A DNA stretch of 64,000 bases. Origin: Zhengitettix transpicula. Taxonomy: Eukaryota > Arthropoda > Insecta > Orthoptera > Tetrigidae. The stretch is taken from NCBI GenBank assembly GCA_037074705.1, contig CM073591.1:33584587-33648586 (forward strand). The letters are read 5' to 3'. The translations under genes were made by a program, and so were the position numbers. Numbering within the stretch: position 1 is the stretch's first letter; each line of letters opens with the position of its first letter. Positions 36,409-51,400 of this stretch are shown piece by piece. The notes below the pieces were generated by a model. It ran no database searches and was not told where the DNA came from. It saw nothing but the letters and a program-made list of their open reading frames with translations.

Positions 36409-39400
36409 ATGACTAGAAGAGATCCAGTGCCATTCGAAGAAGCTGTGGCCCTCACAGGTGAGACTTCAATTTTAGCAAAACTTCGTCATGGTAGGTAAGG
36501 ATCAGTTACAGTATAATAGATTTTCCTTGAGAATTACATATAGCTGTAAAAAAACTGGACGAGGTTAATATCGATTCTAAGTTAGACGAAAAGCTACAGT
36601 CATAGTTATGCACTGTCTAAATGTGTTCCGATCGACGATACTTTTAATTACAAACGCAATTTTCCTTTCAGAGATTTTGCAGACGTTGTGCAGGTAATTG
36701 AATGAACCAACTCCCTGACGTTATTTTACCATTCAGAATATTTTTAAAATATGTAAAAGGTTTGATTGATGGCAACGAAAATATTACTACAATCTTCTAT
36801 CTTCTCTATATAATAAAAAAGAATGTATATTTGTATGTATGTATGTATGTATGTATGTATTTACGTTGTTCTTTATACAAATTTTATCGCGTGGACAGAA
36901 TTCAACAAAAATTGGTATATATATTCTGCCAAAATCGAGAACCGGTACTGTGGGGGTGAGAAACCCCTAGAATAAACGTGGAAATAATTATCATTGAAAT
37001 AAGTTACGAATTAGTGTTAAATTACTGCGCGAGACGATGACGTCATAAGTTTTCAAGACATTGACGCATCCTAAATATAGTTCTGTATTTCGTAATGAAA
37101 TAAAGCAGAAATATTTTGATTGAATAAAAAGTAAAATTTTTTCCAGTATTACTCTATCGAATAGTAATAAAAAACAATACGAAACACTTTACCATCCTTG
37201 CGCAAAGTTAATTTGGAATAGTTAATTATCCCGCTATCTTTGATAAAGCCAATTTGGCGCCTTATAATACATTCAAATGTGTGTCGGTCGAGATTTATAA
37301 AATTTCATAATATAACGTACTATTGTATCCTGTATAATATTTCAGAAGATAATAAGATTTGTCTAAGGTACGACAGATGAATTATATGTTTGTAACTATA
37401 AAAGTATTGAAAATGACGTACGGAACTCCGAAAGTTTTTATGGTCGTTATTCAATTAATGCACTATCAGTCAAAGGTATGTACAGAAATAGGAACATTTA
37501 AATTGAATTAAAGGTACAATTAATTATACTTTACGCAACGTATTTCTGTAAATTTGTATAAATGTAAACAAATTATTGCGTGCAATTTGTGTCGTGAAAC
37601 AAAAATTTGAGGTTAGAATAGCAGTATTTGTTTTCCATTTTTGGGAACGACGTTATAGATGTTCAATTTCTGAGAAATGAAGCTGAGCAAAAATATTTTG
37701 ATTGATTAATAAGTATAATTAAATCTACCACCACCAGTGATAAATATAATTTATTATGAAAGGTTATACAATCCATGGCATTAATTTTCTTTTAAATAAC
37801 TTGACTTTTGACGTGGAATATTTAACGGGATCAGGGACCAATATGTTTCCCAATTATGCAATACGCACTGGAAGATACATAGAATTATGATAAAAACAAT
37901 ACTTAAATGTTCAAAATTGATATTTTTTTATTGAAGACAGCGTATTTCGTAATGTTTTGCATTAATTTTATACAATGCTACCAACTGCAGATTGCTAAAA
38001 CCACCAAATAGTTTAATTTCAGATGGAAAAATTATGTCTACAAATTTAATAATTGTTTTAAATAGTGTATGTATATCTATCTATCTATATATATTATATA
38101 AAATTGTCTTATACGGGTATGTATGTGTGTATACATGTGGGTATGCATATGGGTATGTTCCGCTTACAAATCTACACCCTCGAGGAGCGTTACATAAAAA
38201 TAGCGCAAAAGCAACCGAAATTGGAGTGTATCGGGACATCTCGGGCAACGCCGGGCACCCAGCTAGTTTAAAATATAACTTTTACAACAGGCGAGAAAAC
38301 TGGGGAAAAAATATATATGTAGATCTTTAAAGGATGAGGTAAAATATACCTGATACATTCTGTGTCTGAGGGATATATTTATTTTAAAAACGGTGTTTGC
38401 TAAGCTACTATATTGGCTCATGGATCGAGAAGACAAAATAATGCTTTAATTCGTATGGAACAATAACTGTTTGTAGGTAGAGGAATAATTTTTGTAGAGT
38501 ACAGCGAGCGACCATAGTAAAGTGAAGAGTACGTCAGATTCTTTCTTAAGTCATCTGTTTTGGGTAATAGAGAAAATACAAGACGAATAGGCAGAGAAAA
38601 AAAATATTGATATGTTATGTGGCAAAGAGAGGAACTATTGATTAAGAGCATTCTGTGTTCATGAGAATTTGCAATCCATACAGAAATGGACCTAGTCGGT
38701 TCAGCCCAGTTCCTGGATGCGGCTGGTCTTGTGTTATATATTTATCAAATTATCAACATACTATAGACTCAAGACAATCGATCAGAGACATGTATGTTGC
38801 TAAACAGTTGGCTACAGTGTGTTCATGGAACTAGTTGTATTGAAATGTGATTCAATTAATGTATCGGACTCATTTCCATAAGTGTGCGTAATGTTTGGCA
38901 TAATCTAATCTAATAAATAATAAAAAAAACATTACATCCTGGTTTTCTGGGTCAGTGTGAGGGTATTGCGTCCCAAAATATGCCTCGTTAAGTTTCCTTT
39001 GCTGATGCACTGGGCAAGAAATAATTAAAATAAAGGAATTCGTGAAAACATGGCGTGAGGAACGTTAGCATTGCAAATTAAATAATAGTTGTGGTAAGAA
39101 AGATATGACAACCGAGGAAACAGTAGACAATTTAGATAAACTGTGACAGTTATTAGGTAAAACACGATCCTTGATGTCAACGTTCAAAAGACACTCATGT
39201 TTAGGAAATTCAACATTATAATGTCGAATATATTACAAATTAGCAGGCAGGGCCATACAGATCAGAAACGTTGACTACAAATTGCATTTTATTATTATAT
39301 GGGTGCCCGGCGTTGCCCGAGATGTCATTTATCCATAACCACCCGATTTTTTTCGTTATTTTTATGTAAAGCAACTCGACCTCTATCCCTAAATGTGTTA

Positions 39401-42400
39401 TCGACCAGGTTGCATTGTTTGAAAATTCACTAAATTAAATTAATAATGTGATACTTCATTTAGTAATTTTCGAAATTAAATAATTAATTTTTATTTAAAT
39501 TAAAAACTATTTGTTTAATTTTATTTATTTTTCTGCAAATCAATTTTTTTTTAAGCGGAATGATGTTCGCGTTCCCATATTCATTTCCTTTGTATTCAGT
39601 AATTATTGTTTATAAATCAATAATTACTGTACTTACAATAATTACAAATGTAAAATTATAGTCAATCATTTTTTTATTCGTTCCATAAGTTTTCATATAA
39701 CGTTCCATAAACACAATTAAATGGCTTTCTATAATAAAAAAGAAAAAAAGTAGGTGTCTAATGCAATTTTCGCCCAATTCCCAATATTCACGTGCATTTC
39801 TTGTTCTCATTTTAAAGATATGCATCTTAAATATAATAATAAAATATCTCTTGTGAAATAGTCAATTCAGACATTAAAGGGTAATATAAATACCACACAA
39901 CAACGTTTCTGGGAACCTTGTGCCTTTCGTCAGGTGCTAAGAAGAGTCTAGAGCGATATAACTGCACGCGTCGGTTGACCAAACGCGAAAGCGACGTAAA
40001 CGCAACGACAAAGGGACAGCAGACAGTTCAGCGTAACAATAAGGGAGTAACGACAATGAGAAAAACAGAAGGTTCGGCGTAACAATAAGGGATCGCAACA
40101 ATTGCTGAGTTTCGTAGTATCTCTTTGTACATTAATTCCTGTGTGATCTTTGATTTAATGTGAATCATCTCTGACATGAGCCTGCAATTTTTGTTTTATT
40201 TAAGAACTGTTTAACTGTTTCTTTCTCGTCTTCCATACAACAAAATTATTAAATAATTCCCTTTTATTTGTTTGCCTTTCAGTTGGGTGTTTTATTTCTG
40301 CCTGTCGTCACTAATTCATATCAGTATTGCAGTCCTTTTAATTCTATATTATTAATTAATATATTATATTATAGATAATTAAATTTATATTACCCTTTAT
40401 TGTCTATAATGGCTATCTTTCTTATCCATTAATTTGGTTTTATTAAGTCTCTGTTTTTATGAAAATCTGTATCATCTTCAGTATTTCAACTTATCTGTTT
40501 AATTAAGTTTTTATCCTGATGAGATTTTGATCTTTTCCTCTTGCGGGCCACATAATTTTGAATATCCTCCTATTCATCATTTCAACATATTTATGTACCT
40601 CTTTCTGCATTGGAAAATAATGGAATTTGAAACGGAGACTTGTTAATAGTGAGTAAAGATATTTATGAATTGTTTTTGGATCCCGGGTCGACTGGTTCCT
40701 CCTTGGTGGCAAAGTTGCTCTCTCGGAGGATGACCAGAGTGTAGGTGTAGGATAGCTGATAAGGCTGTCCTTGGCAGATCTGATAGTCTACAGCTCCTCC
40801 AGATCCTCCAAAAAGTCCAGCGCCCTCGCAAGATCCAAGAAATCACAGTGACTGTGTCGTAACAAGGGGAGAATCATTGCTGTAGTACAAATTGTCATAA
40901 ATAAATTCAGCGATATCCATTACCTTCAATTTGACTCGAATCTCGGTTGTTTTACGTCATTTTCTTGTGAGCCCCCTCACCCTCACCCCCAACTATGCTC
41001 CACCATCAGGCCGCAAGATGGGTTGAAATTTTACACACATAAAATAGGTAGAAATACTATAAATCTAATTACCCCTGGAAAATGTTTATTGAATTTTAAT
41101 ATCTGTCGTTATTTCTTGTTTCAATAATTCCACCCCCGTCCAGCTCCACCACTTCAATTAAATGTCATAAATAAACTCAAGGACAGAACCCCTGATTTGT
41201 CTGTAATCTCGGTTTTATTCGCGTTATTTATTTGTAACGCCCGTCCACCCTCACCCCTAAGAGTGCTTATTCCCCTGATGTAAGGGGTTGCAATTATACT
41301 TAGATAATATCGGTTGAAACACTATGTATCTCTTCGATCCCTAAAAGTATTTATCTGACTAAATGTTTGAATGTTTCCACACTCTCCTATAAGCGTGCTT
41401 CCCGAAATGGAAATTGAAATTTTTCAAACAACATCAGTAGATATATTATCAATTATATTGACCTGGAAAATTAATTATCTAACGCAAATATCGACTGTTT
41501 AACATGTTAGAAAAATTCCTCCCCCGTCAACCCCGTCCACCCTCGCCCCTGGGGGTTAAATCGTCAATTAAATGCCATTATTAAACTCGACGACATCCAT
41601 AACCTTGGATTTGACTCCAATCTCGGTTATAATCACATTATTTTATTGTAGCGCTACTCCACCCCCACCCTAAGGGCTCTCTATTGTTAAGCTCGAAAGG
41701 GGTTGAAATTATACTCGGTGAACACGTAGAAAAATTTGATCAATCTCATTGATCCCGAAAAATATTTAGTCGTCGCAAAAATTACCACCCCCGCCCCTGG
41801 GAGGTTAATTGCTAGTTGAATGTAATAATTAAATTTAGCGTTATCCATAACTGTAGGTTTGACTCCAGTCTGGGTTATATTCAAGTTATTTTCTTTTATC
41901 GGCCCTCCACCCCAACCCCAAAGGGTGCTCCTTTCCCATGCCGTAAAAGGTTGAAATTTTACTCATATTCATTGGTACAAACACTATTAATTACTTTTAC
42001 CCCGAAAAATTTTATCCGACTCAAATATCGGCCGTGTTAGCATGTTTGAAAATTTCCACCCTTAACAACCCCCTCTTGGAGGATTTAAACGGAAACTTGA
42101 ATATCATAATTAAACTCACTCACAACGATAATCCTGGATTCGTGTCCAATCTCGATTGTGTTTGCGTTATTTTTATAGAAATCCACACCACACCTACCCT
42201 TAAGGGTACTCCACTCCAAATCCCCAAAGAGGTTAATATTAAATATATGGAACATGTAGAGAAATTTTATAAATCTCAGTGAACCAGAAAAATATTTATT
42301 CGACGCAAATATCGACTACTTAAGAATTTTAACCCTCGTCCACCCCCATGGGGGAGTTAAACTGTAATATGTATGTCATAATTAAACAGTGATAAATATA

Positions 42401-45400
42401 AACACCCGGATTCGAGTCCAATCTCGAATGTGTTTGCGTAATTTAATGTAATAGCACTCCATCCCCAACCCTTAAGGGTGGGCCAGTCCCATGCCTAAAA
42501 TAAGTTGAAATTATACACAGATAACATGTAGTGAAATTTTATGAATGCTATTGATCCCGAATTATATTGATTGTACGTAAAAATCGGCCGGTTAGCATGT
42601 TTGAAAATTTCTTCTCCCCGCCCACCCCCTCACATTACTGCCAATTCCCACACACACCCGTGCGTTTCTCAGTTTGTTACAAATAGTCTCAGCGACATCC
42701 ATAACCCCGATTTGACTCGAATCTCGTTTGATTTGTCGTTAATTATATGAAACGCCCCGCCATCCCCACACCTAAGGGTGCTCCCCTCGCATTCCGAAAG
42801 GGGTTGAAATTATACACTTCAGTAGAAATACAATCAATATAATTAACCCTGAAAAATATTTATTCAACACAAATGCCTGCCGTGTTTGCATGTTCCAAAA
42901 TTTCCATCCCGCTACCCCTGCAACTGAGGGGTAAATGCCATGTTGAATGTCATAACTAAATTCAGTGACATCCATAACCTTCGATTTGACTCCAATCTCG
43001 GTTGTATTCGCGTTATTTTTCTGTAAAGCATCTCCACCCCAAACCCTAAGGGTGCCCTTTTCCCAGGGTGTAGGGGATGAAGATTATATCCAGATAACAT
43101 CGGTAGAAACATGATCAATATCTTTGACCCATAAAAATATTTATCCGACTCAAATATCGGCTGTTTTAGCATGTTTACATATCTCACCCCGCCAAGTTTG
43201 TTTCCTGGTCGCAAAGAACACGTGTACGAAATTTGGTGAAATTTGCTCCACCGGTGTAGATTTGTATAAGGAACATACAAACAAAAAAACGCTCTGCTTT
43301 ATTTATTAGATTTATCGACCATTTAAAACAGACTAAAAAGATACACGTTTTCATTTACCGTTAATTTATATAATACTTCCCAGAACACAAGTTAAAAGTT
43401 TCAGCTAAATAGATAAATGGCATGGGACACGATAAGGTAGAAGATACCATAAAGAGAGAAAGAGTCATAGAATAATGTATACAAAAAATATGAAATAGCA
43501 GAGGGTTCGATACATTGCGAGAATTAAAATTAGTCGAAGAAGAACACGGCAGAAACAAAATGGCAGAAAGCATTCTTGAGAAAATAATAAAGAACAAGAA
43601 ATCGGCAATATTCCAGTGTCGTAAAGGGTAAAATTGCGAGAAAAGTTCTGGAAATATGATTTGAAAAATGTGATAATGAATATACGTAGAATTTTGACTA
43701 CACTAATATGCAGAACGATTGGAAAAAAAGTTGATATAGTCCTCTGAATTTGAGAAGAATTGTATAGGAGGTTAAATTTTGGCTCATTTCGTAACAACGT
43801 GAATAATGGTGTGAGATAATAATTCTGACAGAGCTTTTGTGATGTAACGTGGCGTAAGAGATAAGCAAGACTTAAAATTTACTATTATACGGTGAAATCA
43901 GCATGACTAGGAACTACATTGCTAAGGCTGATGACCTTATCAACAACTGGGTTATCAGTATTTCATTTATTTCACTACAAATAAGTATAACCTCCTTTTT
44001 TTTAAAAAAAAAAAAAAGTACTCAGTACTGGGAATTTGTAAAGTTAAATATTTTAAATTTATTGACGGAAAGAGATCAGGTGATCCACGCCCGTGGTAGG
44101 TAACGAAATTGTCGAGCTAGGAGGAGACTTGATATGGAAAATTAGTATTTGATAACATCTCAGAGGGGACAAAGTCGAAAAGAAAGTTTAGAGAACAGCA
44201 TCCTGACATGAAAAGTTCGTCGTAGAAGACGAAACTTAAAAAGAATTGTGCGAGTTCCATGCGACGTTTATCATCGAGGTCTAGGAAGAACCGTGTTAGT
44301 CCAATGCACGAGTTTAGTAACCAACTTAGGGAGGGAGATAACGCAGCCCAATACAAACCGGAGTTCATTGCCCGACTTCGAGACTACGTGTCGCTGAGCA
44401 GGAAGGGATCCTTGAACACGCCGGCTCAAATTCCGAGAAGCATCCCTGAGCCACCAGGTACTTGTCGTTCATGCTCCTGGTCAACGAGAGAAAAACAATC
44501 AGCTATTTCCGCATCGAGATGCGTTTGACGAAATTTCTGTTACACGACGCCCTTAGATTCCAACTTAATAATGTTTTAATTTGAAACTCTTGTATATACT
44601 ATCCTGAGCAAATCATCCTAATAATACAAATTTTAATAACCCAATAAGTTTAAAATTTAGTAATCTAATAAATTATGTTTTTTATTAAATACAACCCACC
44701 CAAATAATTACGTTACAAGTTACTGAGAACTGGTAGTCAGAAGTCACATCGTGTCGCATGGTAGGTTCAGAAGCTACTGGCGGCTCCTGGGACCCGTAGG
44801 AATGGCACAGCTGTCTGCCTTGTAGGTTTATTACTGTTGGTGGTCGCAATTTTGAGCAGTTATTGTAAACATTACTGGAAAGAAGCAATTTAAGATGATC
44901 TTGTAAATAAACAATGTTTTTCTATTCATGTCTTATTTTTTGTGTTCGTGCCTCAACGCGTCACTTCCGACCATGCATTACTATACAAAAAAAATGTATG
45001 TTTTAGTAATTCCACTGACAAGGTTTCTAATTAGCATTGGCGTCACTCTCATTCCTTCCCTTCCCGCTGCCTTACAACAAAACTTATTTTTAAAAAATAA
45101 ATATAATTACTTTGAACAGCAGTTAAACCTAAGTAATGCCATAGGCTCCTCGTGACATCACGTTTCTTGCAGGGATTGGCCGCTTCCACTACCGACTTCT
45201 GTTCCTTTGTGGACTCTGCATGTTCTCCACCATCATGGACCTCCTCAGCATGGCGTACGTCTCTCCAGCAGCGCAGTGTGACTTCCAGATGACTTCCAGT
45301 CAGAAGGGGCTGCTCAACTCTATTCTTTACGTCGGTAAGCCATCAATATCCCAAAGAGACGCGCAACTCGCGTTTTGATACCCAATATTTTTTAAGTAAA

Positions 45401-48400
45401 ATTAGAAACATTGGGCCATTGGATGTGCCCCTGTCCTCGAAAAGTTCCCGAAATTTGATTCTTCGATTGGCCAACACCATATCGTAAATTTTGTTGTCCT
45501 GAACCATTTACATCATTTGTGGAAGACCGACCTCGTTTAAACTCATTATTAACGGGTTTAACCGCTGGTGTAGTTGAACCGACTAGGCTTGGATTTCTTT
45601 AGACATTTTTCAAATGAAATTGTTCAATGACTTTCTAAAAAGCGATTTATCCATCATTTGAAAATAACAGAAATTATAAATAATGGATATGGCTGTAAAT
45701 TTGACAACATAAAATTGAATGGTTGTACCACACAGGAAGATTTTGATTTGAAGAAACTGCGAGGCTGAGTCAATAAGTAATTCCGCCAATTTTTTCTCTT
45801 TTATTTGTCAAGACAATTTAATGAAATTTACACAGTATAAACCTACAACATTAATGATTAAATTTTCAATATAGTCTCCGTCCTTTTCCACAGTTTTTGT
45901 CCACCTTTTAACAAGGGCAAGTATTCTACTGCGGTAAAAAGCGTGGTTTTAAGCCATCGACGCACGGAAGTTTTCACGGTGTTCGACCTTCAGCTTCGTT
46001 ACAGCGGCGAACAGTGCTGACATCCGCAGTTTCATCACCATACACATTTTTCAACCTTTCATGTATGCGAATAGGCGTTTCACCTTCCGCATTTAAGAAT
46101 TCAATCACAGGACGCTGTCTAATACGTAAGTTAATGTCAGCCATTTTGCAAGAGGGTGCAGTGCTGCCTCTAGTTGACTTAGGAAGTTGCTACTGCAGTG
46201 GATCCGAGAAGAATGTTTGAGGAATCGCGCTAAATTCAAATTTTTAACGTAACCAACTTATTTAAGGAGAAACAAATAGGAGGCATTACTGATTGAACCA
46301 CCCTTGTTGTTTCGGAACTACCAGCAAAATCTCCAAGATTTTGTAAGTACTTGTTCACCTACCCAATTACTGATTCAAATCAACCACGTCGCTCATATTA
46401 CTTATTAAACTCATGATAACTCACTATAAAATTCGCTCTGCATAATCACGTTGCATGAGCGAGTCAGGGTGAATACTCGGTTACTTTATTAACTATTCGC
46501 TTTTGTATCTTATAAACTATCAGTGAATTAACATGTCTGCCGATGAAATTCTTGCTGCTTTTCAGCAATTCTAATTTAGATCAGGGAATGTTAAGAGTTA
46601 ACAGTTTCCGCCAATGTGATTGTTCTCGCTCTTGTTATGAGGTTGAAAAATAAAGAGGAAAATATTGTGTGTTAAAAAATATATACCTCATGCTTCAGTT
46701 TATTGTGCCTGTTCCAGGAATGATCTGCAGTTCTCACCTATGGGGTTTCCTGGCTGACACCCAAGGTCGGAGAAAGATCCTGATGCTGACTCTGACCTGC
46801 GCCTTCCTCAGCTCATTTACTACTGCCTTCATGCCCAAATATGAACTTCTACTCATCACAAGATTTTTCTCTGGATTCTTGTAAGTACTCACTTTGTTTT
46901 ATCATCAGACTTTTTTATCACACTAGAATAGTTGAAGGGGCTTAGATGTAAAGAGAAGAGCCAGTTATCTTTGGCTCTACAGCCCACTGTGGGTCTTAGC
47001 CTACCAGGATGGCTGCCAGAAACATCTTCCATAACACATTCTGGATTAGGAGTGGCACGTGGTCAGAGTAGCGATTCTCCTTCAGCCTTAACCCCAGTTT
47101 TCTTGATCATGATGAGCTCAAACATCCATGCCCAAGTCGGGATTTGAACCCAGGACTTCTGTGATGCTAAACCACAGCAGGTCGACAAAGAGCCACTCAA
47201 TTTTCAAACTGAATTTCATTAATCATAAAACCTTTTTGATGTGACATCTCTCAATAATCTGATAAAGAAAGGTAGCGCAAGTGTCCAGTGGGTCCTTGTG
47301 CTTTTTAATCAAGTAGGACAGAGTATTAGTAGATCTGTAATTGATGGATAATGCATTGTAGAATGAGTTTTATGTTTCATCCTAGACTGATGTTGTCAAT
47401 CCCAAAAAATCCAAGACCAGTTATACATTATTTTTATTTTTTTTATTTATTTTAAAGTCAACTTACATTTAAATGTGAAATTAATCCTAATTTTTAATTT
47501 TGACATTATTGAAACACTGTATTGTTATAAAAAATTCCATATTACAAAACAATTGCAAATAATCAGTAATAAATGAGAATTGGTGAAGTACTTCCATTTT
47601 AACTGTTTTATCATACTTAAACAGTATCTGCGGCCCTTCAGCTGTTTCATATCCATATATAGGCGAGTTCCACTCTTCCACAACACGAAGCAGTGCTGTT
47701 GTACAAGTGACAATCTTCCTGGCACTTGGATTGGCGGTGGAGCCAGGTATGTTACATTTTCTTCTAGTATAAATGAAATTTTTTTTATAATATGATAATT
47801 ACTGTTATATAACAATATAATGTTATTATTGCATTGATTGTGGAAATTAATGGCTGAGGTGATTATGATAGGATTAATTAACAATAAGCCTGCCATTTGT
47901 TATTTTTTCTATAATATAAAATAACTTCATGTATGACACAATTTATATATATATATATACATAATAATAATTGGAATGGAAATGAAAGAGAGAGAAACTT
48001 AACTGAAATTGGTCTTCACACGGACTTCTTTCTTCCAGAAGAAGTAATGTTGCTGAAACTTTGAATAACTTCCTCCTGTACTAAATGTCACTGTCTACCT
48101 TCAGTTTCATCCATCTATTCTTTCTATACCAATGATTTTCATTATTTTGGCAATGTCACATCCTTGCACACTTAAGGATAATGTCACAAGGAAAGAGAGA
48201 CAGGTTAGTTGACCTATTTAAAATCAATAGTAGGTCCAGTCAGGCTGGGTAGAAATAAAACATAAATATCAGGATAGTAGGTCTGAATTATGTGCAATTC
48301 TGGCACAGGTTCGTTCTCAGGTCCTCGAAAATTTGGTTTTCTATTTATTCCCTGCCTGACTGGACCTACTGTTAATATAAGGTAAGTCAGCTACCCTGTC

Positions 48401-51400
48401 TCTTTTTCCTATCCAAATGAGCTTATTTGGATCACTGACAAAGAAATAGTACCAAATATAAATTTCTATTTCTTAAAAGACAATGAGTTAATATTTATAT
48501 TGAAGCCATTATATTTAAAATATTTCTTTAACATTTATATGTTTTTTGGACATTTTATTATACATTTACATGTATTTCAAGGGACTATATCCAAAGTTTT
48601 GAAATACTCATTGTAAAGCATGTTTCTGATCAATTGGAAAATATGTAATAACCACCATTGTAAGAATTCTGTCGTTTGTTAATAATTTTAAATTTTGAAA
48701 GATATTAATGTATAAATATATTAATGTAAATTAACTTTTATACACCAGTATGTGGCAGAACCTACTGTAAGTAACTATTTTGTTTCTCTAAATGTTCCCA
48801 GCTTTAGCTTGGCTGGTTATACCACAGGAATTTGTGATTGATTTGGGTGATCTACAGTTTAAGTCATGGCGCCTATTCATCTTGTTGGTAGCAATACCAT
48901 CAGGTTTGACTGCATTGTTCCTGAAGTTATTCCTTCCTGAAAGTCCCAAGTATTTGATGGCAATAGGTAAAGAAGAAGAAGCTCTCCAAATTTTGCAATA
49001 TATATATAGCATTAACACACGACTACCTAAGGACCTCTATCCAGTAAGTATTGCAATATCTGCCTTAACATACATTCTTTGTACATTGTATGATTATGCT
49101 TACAGTGGAGAAAAGTAAATGAAAGCAGTTATAGTAATACAATTCTTGTGAATTGGTGATGTATATTATATTTTTAATCAATTAATTGATGAAAAAATTC
49201 AAATAAATAGTTAATACTACTCTAAAGAATACTGTGAGCTATGTGACTGAAAAAAATTATAATATTTTTAAATTTCTGAAACAAATATAACTAATGAATA
49301 AGAAAGATAGCCAATACAGACAAAGAAGCATAATATAAATACCACACAACATTTCTGGGATCCTTGTCCCTTTCGTCAGGTGCTAAGAAGAGCCTAGAGA
49401 GACTGCACTGGTCAGTTGAAACACTCAAAAGCGACGAAAACACAATGACAATGGAAGAGCTGAAGGGTTAGCATAACTATAAGGGAGCAACGACAATTGG
49501 AAAACAGAAGGTTTAGCTTAATAACAAGGGATCATAGCAATTATTGAGTTTAATGGTGTCTGTTTGTACATTAATAGCTGTGGTGTTGGATTTAATGTGA
49601 AGCATATATGAAATGAGTCTGGAATGGTATCTGGTGTCAATGTCTAAAATCTTAGCATTTTGACAATCAATTGTATGTTTGGAACTGTTTATATGTTTGG
49701 ATACTACAGATTATTTATTAATGGGAAGTTTGATATTAGATATATGTTCTTTGATACGTGAATGAAAGGAACATTTTGTTTGCCCTATGTAGCAGGAATT
49801 ACAATTAGAGAAAGTGATTTTGTAAACAACACAATGCTACATAGGGCAACACCACAGCTATTAATGTACAAACAGACACTATTAAACTCAATAATTGCTA
49901 TGATCCCTTATTATTCCCATTGTCATTGCTCCCTTATTGTTACGCCAACCCTTTGGCTCTCCCATTGTCATTATGTTTTCGTCACTTTTGAGTGTTGTCA
50001 ACTGACCAGTGCAGTTGTGTTTCTCTAGGCTCTACTTAGCACCTGACGAAAGGGACAAGGATCCCAGAAATATATATTAGCCTTTTTTGTCTGTATTGGC
50101 TATCTTTCTTATTCGTTATTTTCAATCAGATGTAAATATTTTCAAATTAAACTAATGGTCATTTAAACATGTTCATGATGTTTAGGAACAATTTTAAAAG
50201 AATTTTACTGCTTCAATGAGTGCCACAAGGCACCATTATGACCAGTTCTGATCCACAAAATTTTGTAATAGAAATACTGCTCATTCTGACTTATTACAGA
50301 CTTAAACATTTGGTAATACAAATAAAAATGTAAATTCTGTACAGTAACTGTTTCAAAATTTTGATAAATATTTTTTTACTATAATTTACATATGTTGTCT
50401 ATGAAAAGCTATATCTATAATCATGTGAGGCACCATTTAATATTTTCCATAACTTCTATTTAGGTTATATTATAATAATTTGAAATAATTTAAATCTATG
50501 TTTCATGAGTGATCCTTAATGATATGACAGTGTCTCTACAGTACAAAATAATAATCTGTATTAATTAGTTATATTATATTAACGTAACTTGTATTTTAGA
50601 TTTAAAAACTGTTCTATGAATTCACAGGTTACTTCCATCACACTCAATGATGAATCATCCCAAATTAAAGGAGTGAACACCAAATCCCCTCTGGCTGTGG
50701 TACAGTACATGTGGAGACAGACTGTTCCACTATTCCAAGGACCCTACCTTCTAATCACTATTGTTAGCTGTGTCATTCAGTTTGGTCTCTATTGCTGGTA
50801 ACCTTTATTACATATTTTTTATCTCAAAATCATGTTTAAACTTTTCCTTGTGTGAATTATTTTGCTTAAATGTAAGGACATTCTTTTATTACTTTATGAA
50901 TGAACAAGAATATTATGGTGGAAACTATTAATATAATATTTCAGTTCTAATGGTTTCCTGCTGTGGATGCCAGAACTATTCAACCGCATAGCAGAATACA
51001 ACACAAAGTTCCCCACACAACCCAAAGTCATGTGTGAAGCTATTTCAGCTATGGCAATGAATACTACTTTACAGGACCCAGCCTATCCAGAGTTAGTGGA
51101 GAAAGTACAAAATGGGTATGTCTCCATATCATTGATGCATTACTATCAAGCACATTCAACATCAGTAACCAAATTTTTAATTAGTGTTACTATTTAAAAC
51201 ACAGTAACAATATATAGTTGTATTGCTGTTGAAGTTGGGTACATGGTACTTTAAAACATTATTGTTCGCAATATGTATTTTTCCCAATTAGGCATTTTAA
51301 TTTATTTTAACTCTTCTTTTTCTACATATCACAGCAAAAAATTGTATGTTGAATTGGTTCATAAAGTAATTACTGGTTGAATTAAACAGACTCACATAAT

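Larger units (their letters stand above)
36458..45172 (+). other. first intron of gene 2 (8.7 kb)
   Basis: Filled mainly by Helitron-like DNA and a Penelope-like fragment. At 44259-44528 an 89-codon ORF has a proline-rich end (IPRSIPEPP) next to a GTACTT donor-like site; it has no recognised domain and no paralogous exon in gene 1. The remaining sequence is AT-rich without features I can name. Confidence 0.6.

Noticed and set aside
40880..43200. Regularly spaced repeats as a possible CRISPR array
   Set aside because: Units are ~270 bases, diverged along their whole length and in an insect intron; there is no short repeat with unique spacers.
46932..47195. tRNA gene on the minus strand
   Set aside because: The A- and B-box-like pieces are present but no cloverleaf closes and the sequence continues into a SINE body.
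49762..50028. 88-codon plus-strand ORF
   Set aside because: It is the opposite strand of the Penelope-like endonuclease fragment and its inverted arm.
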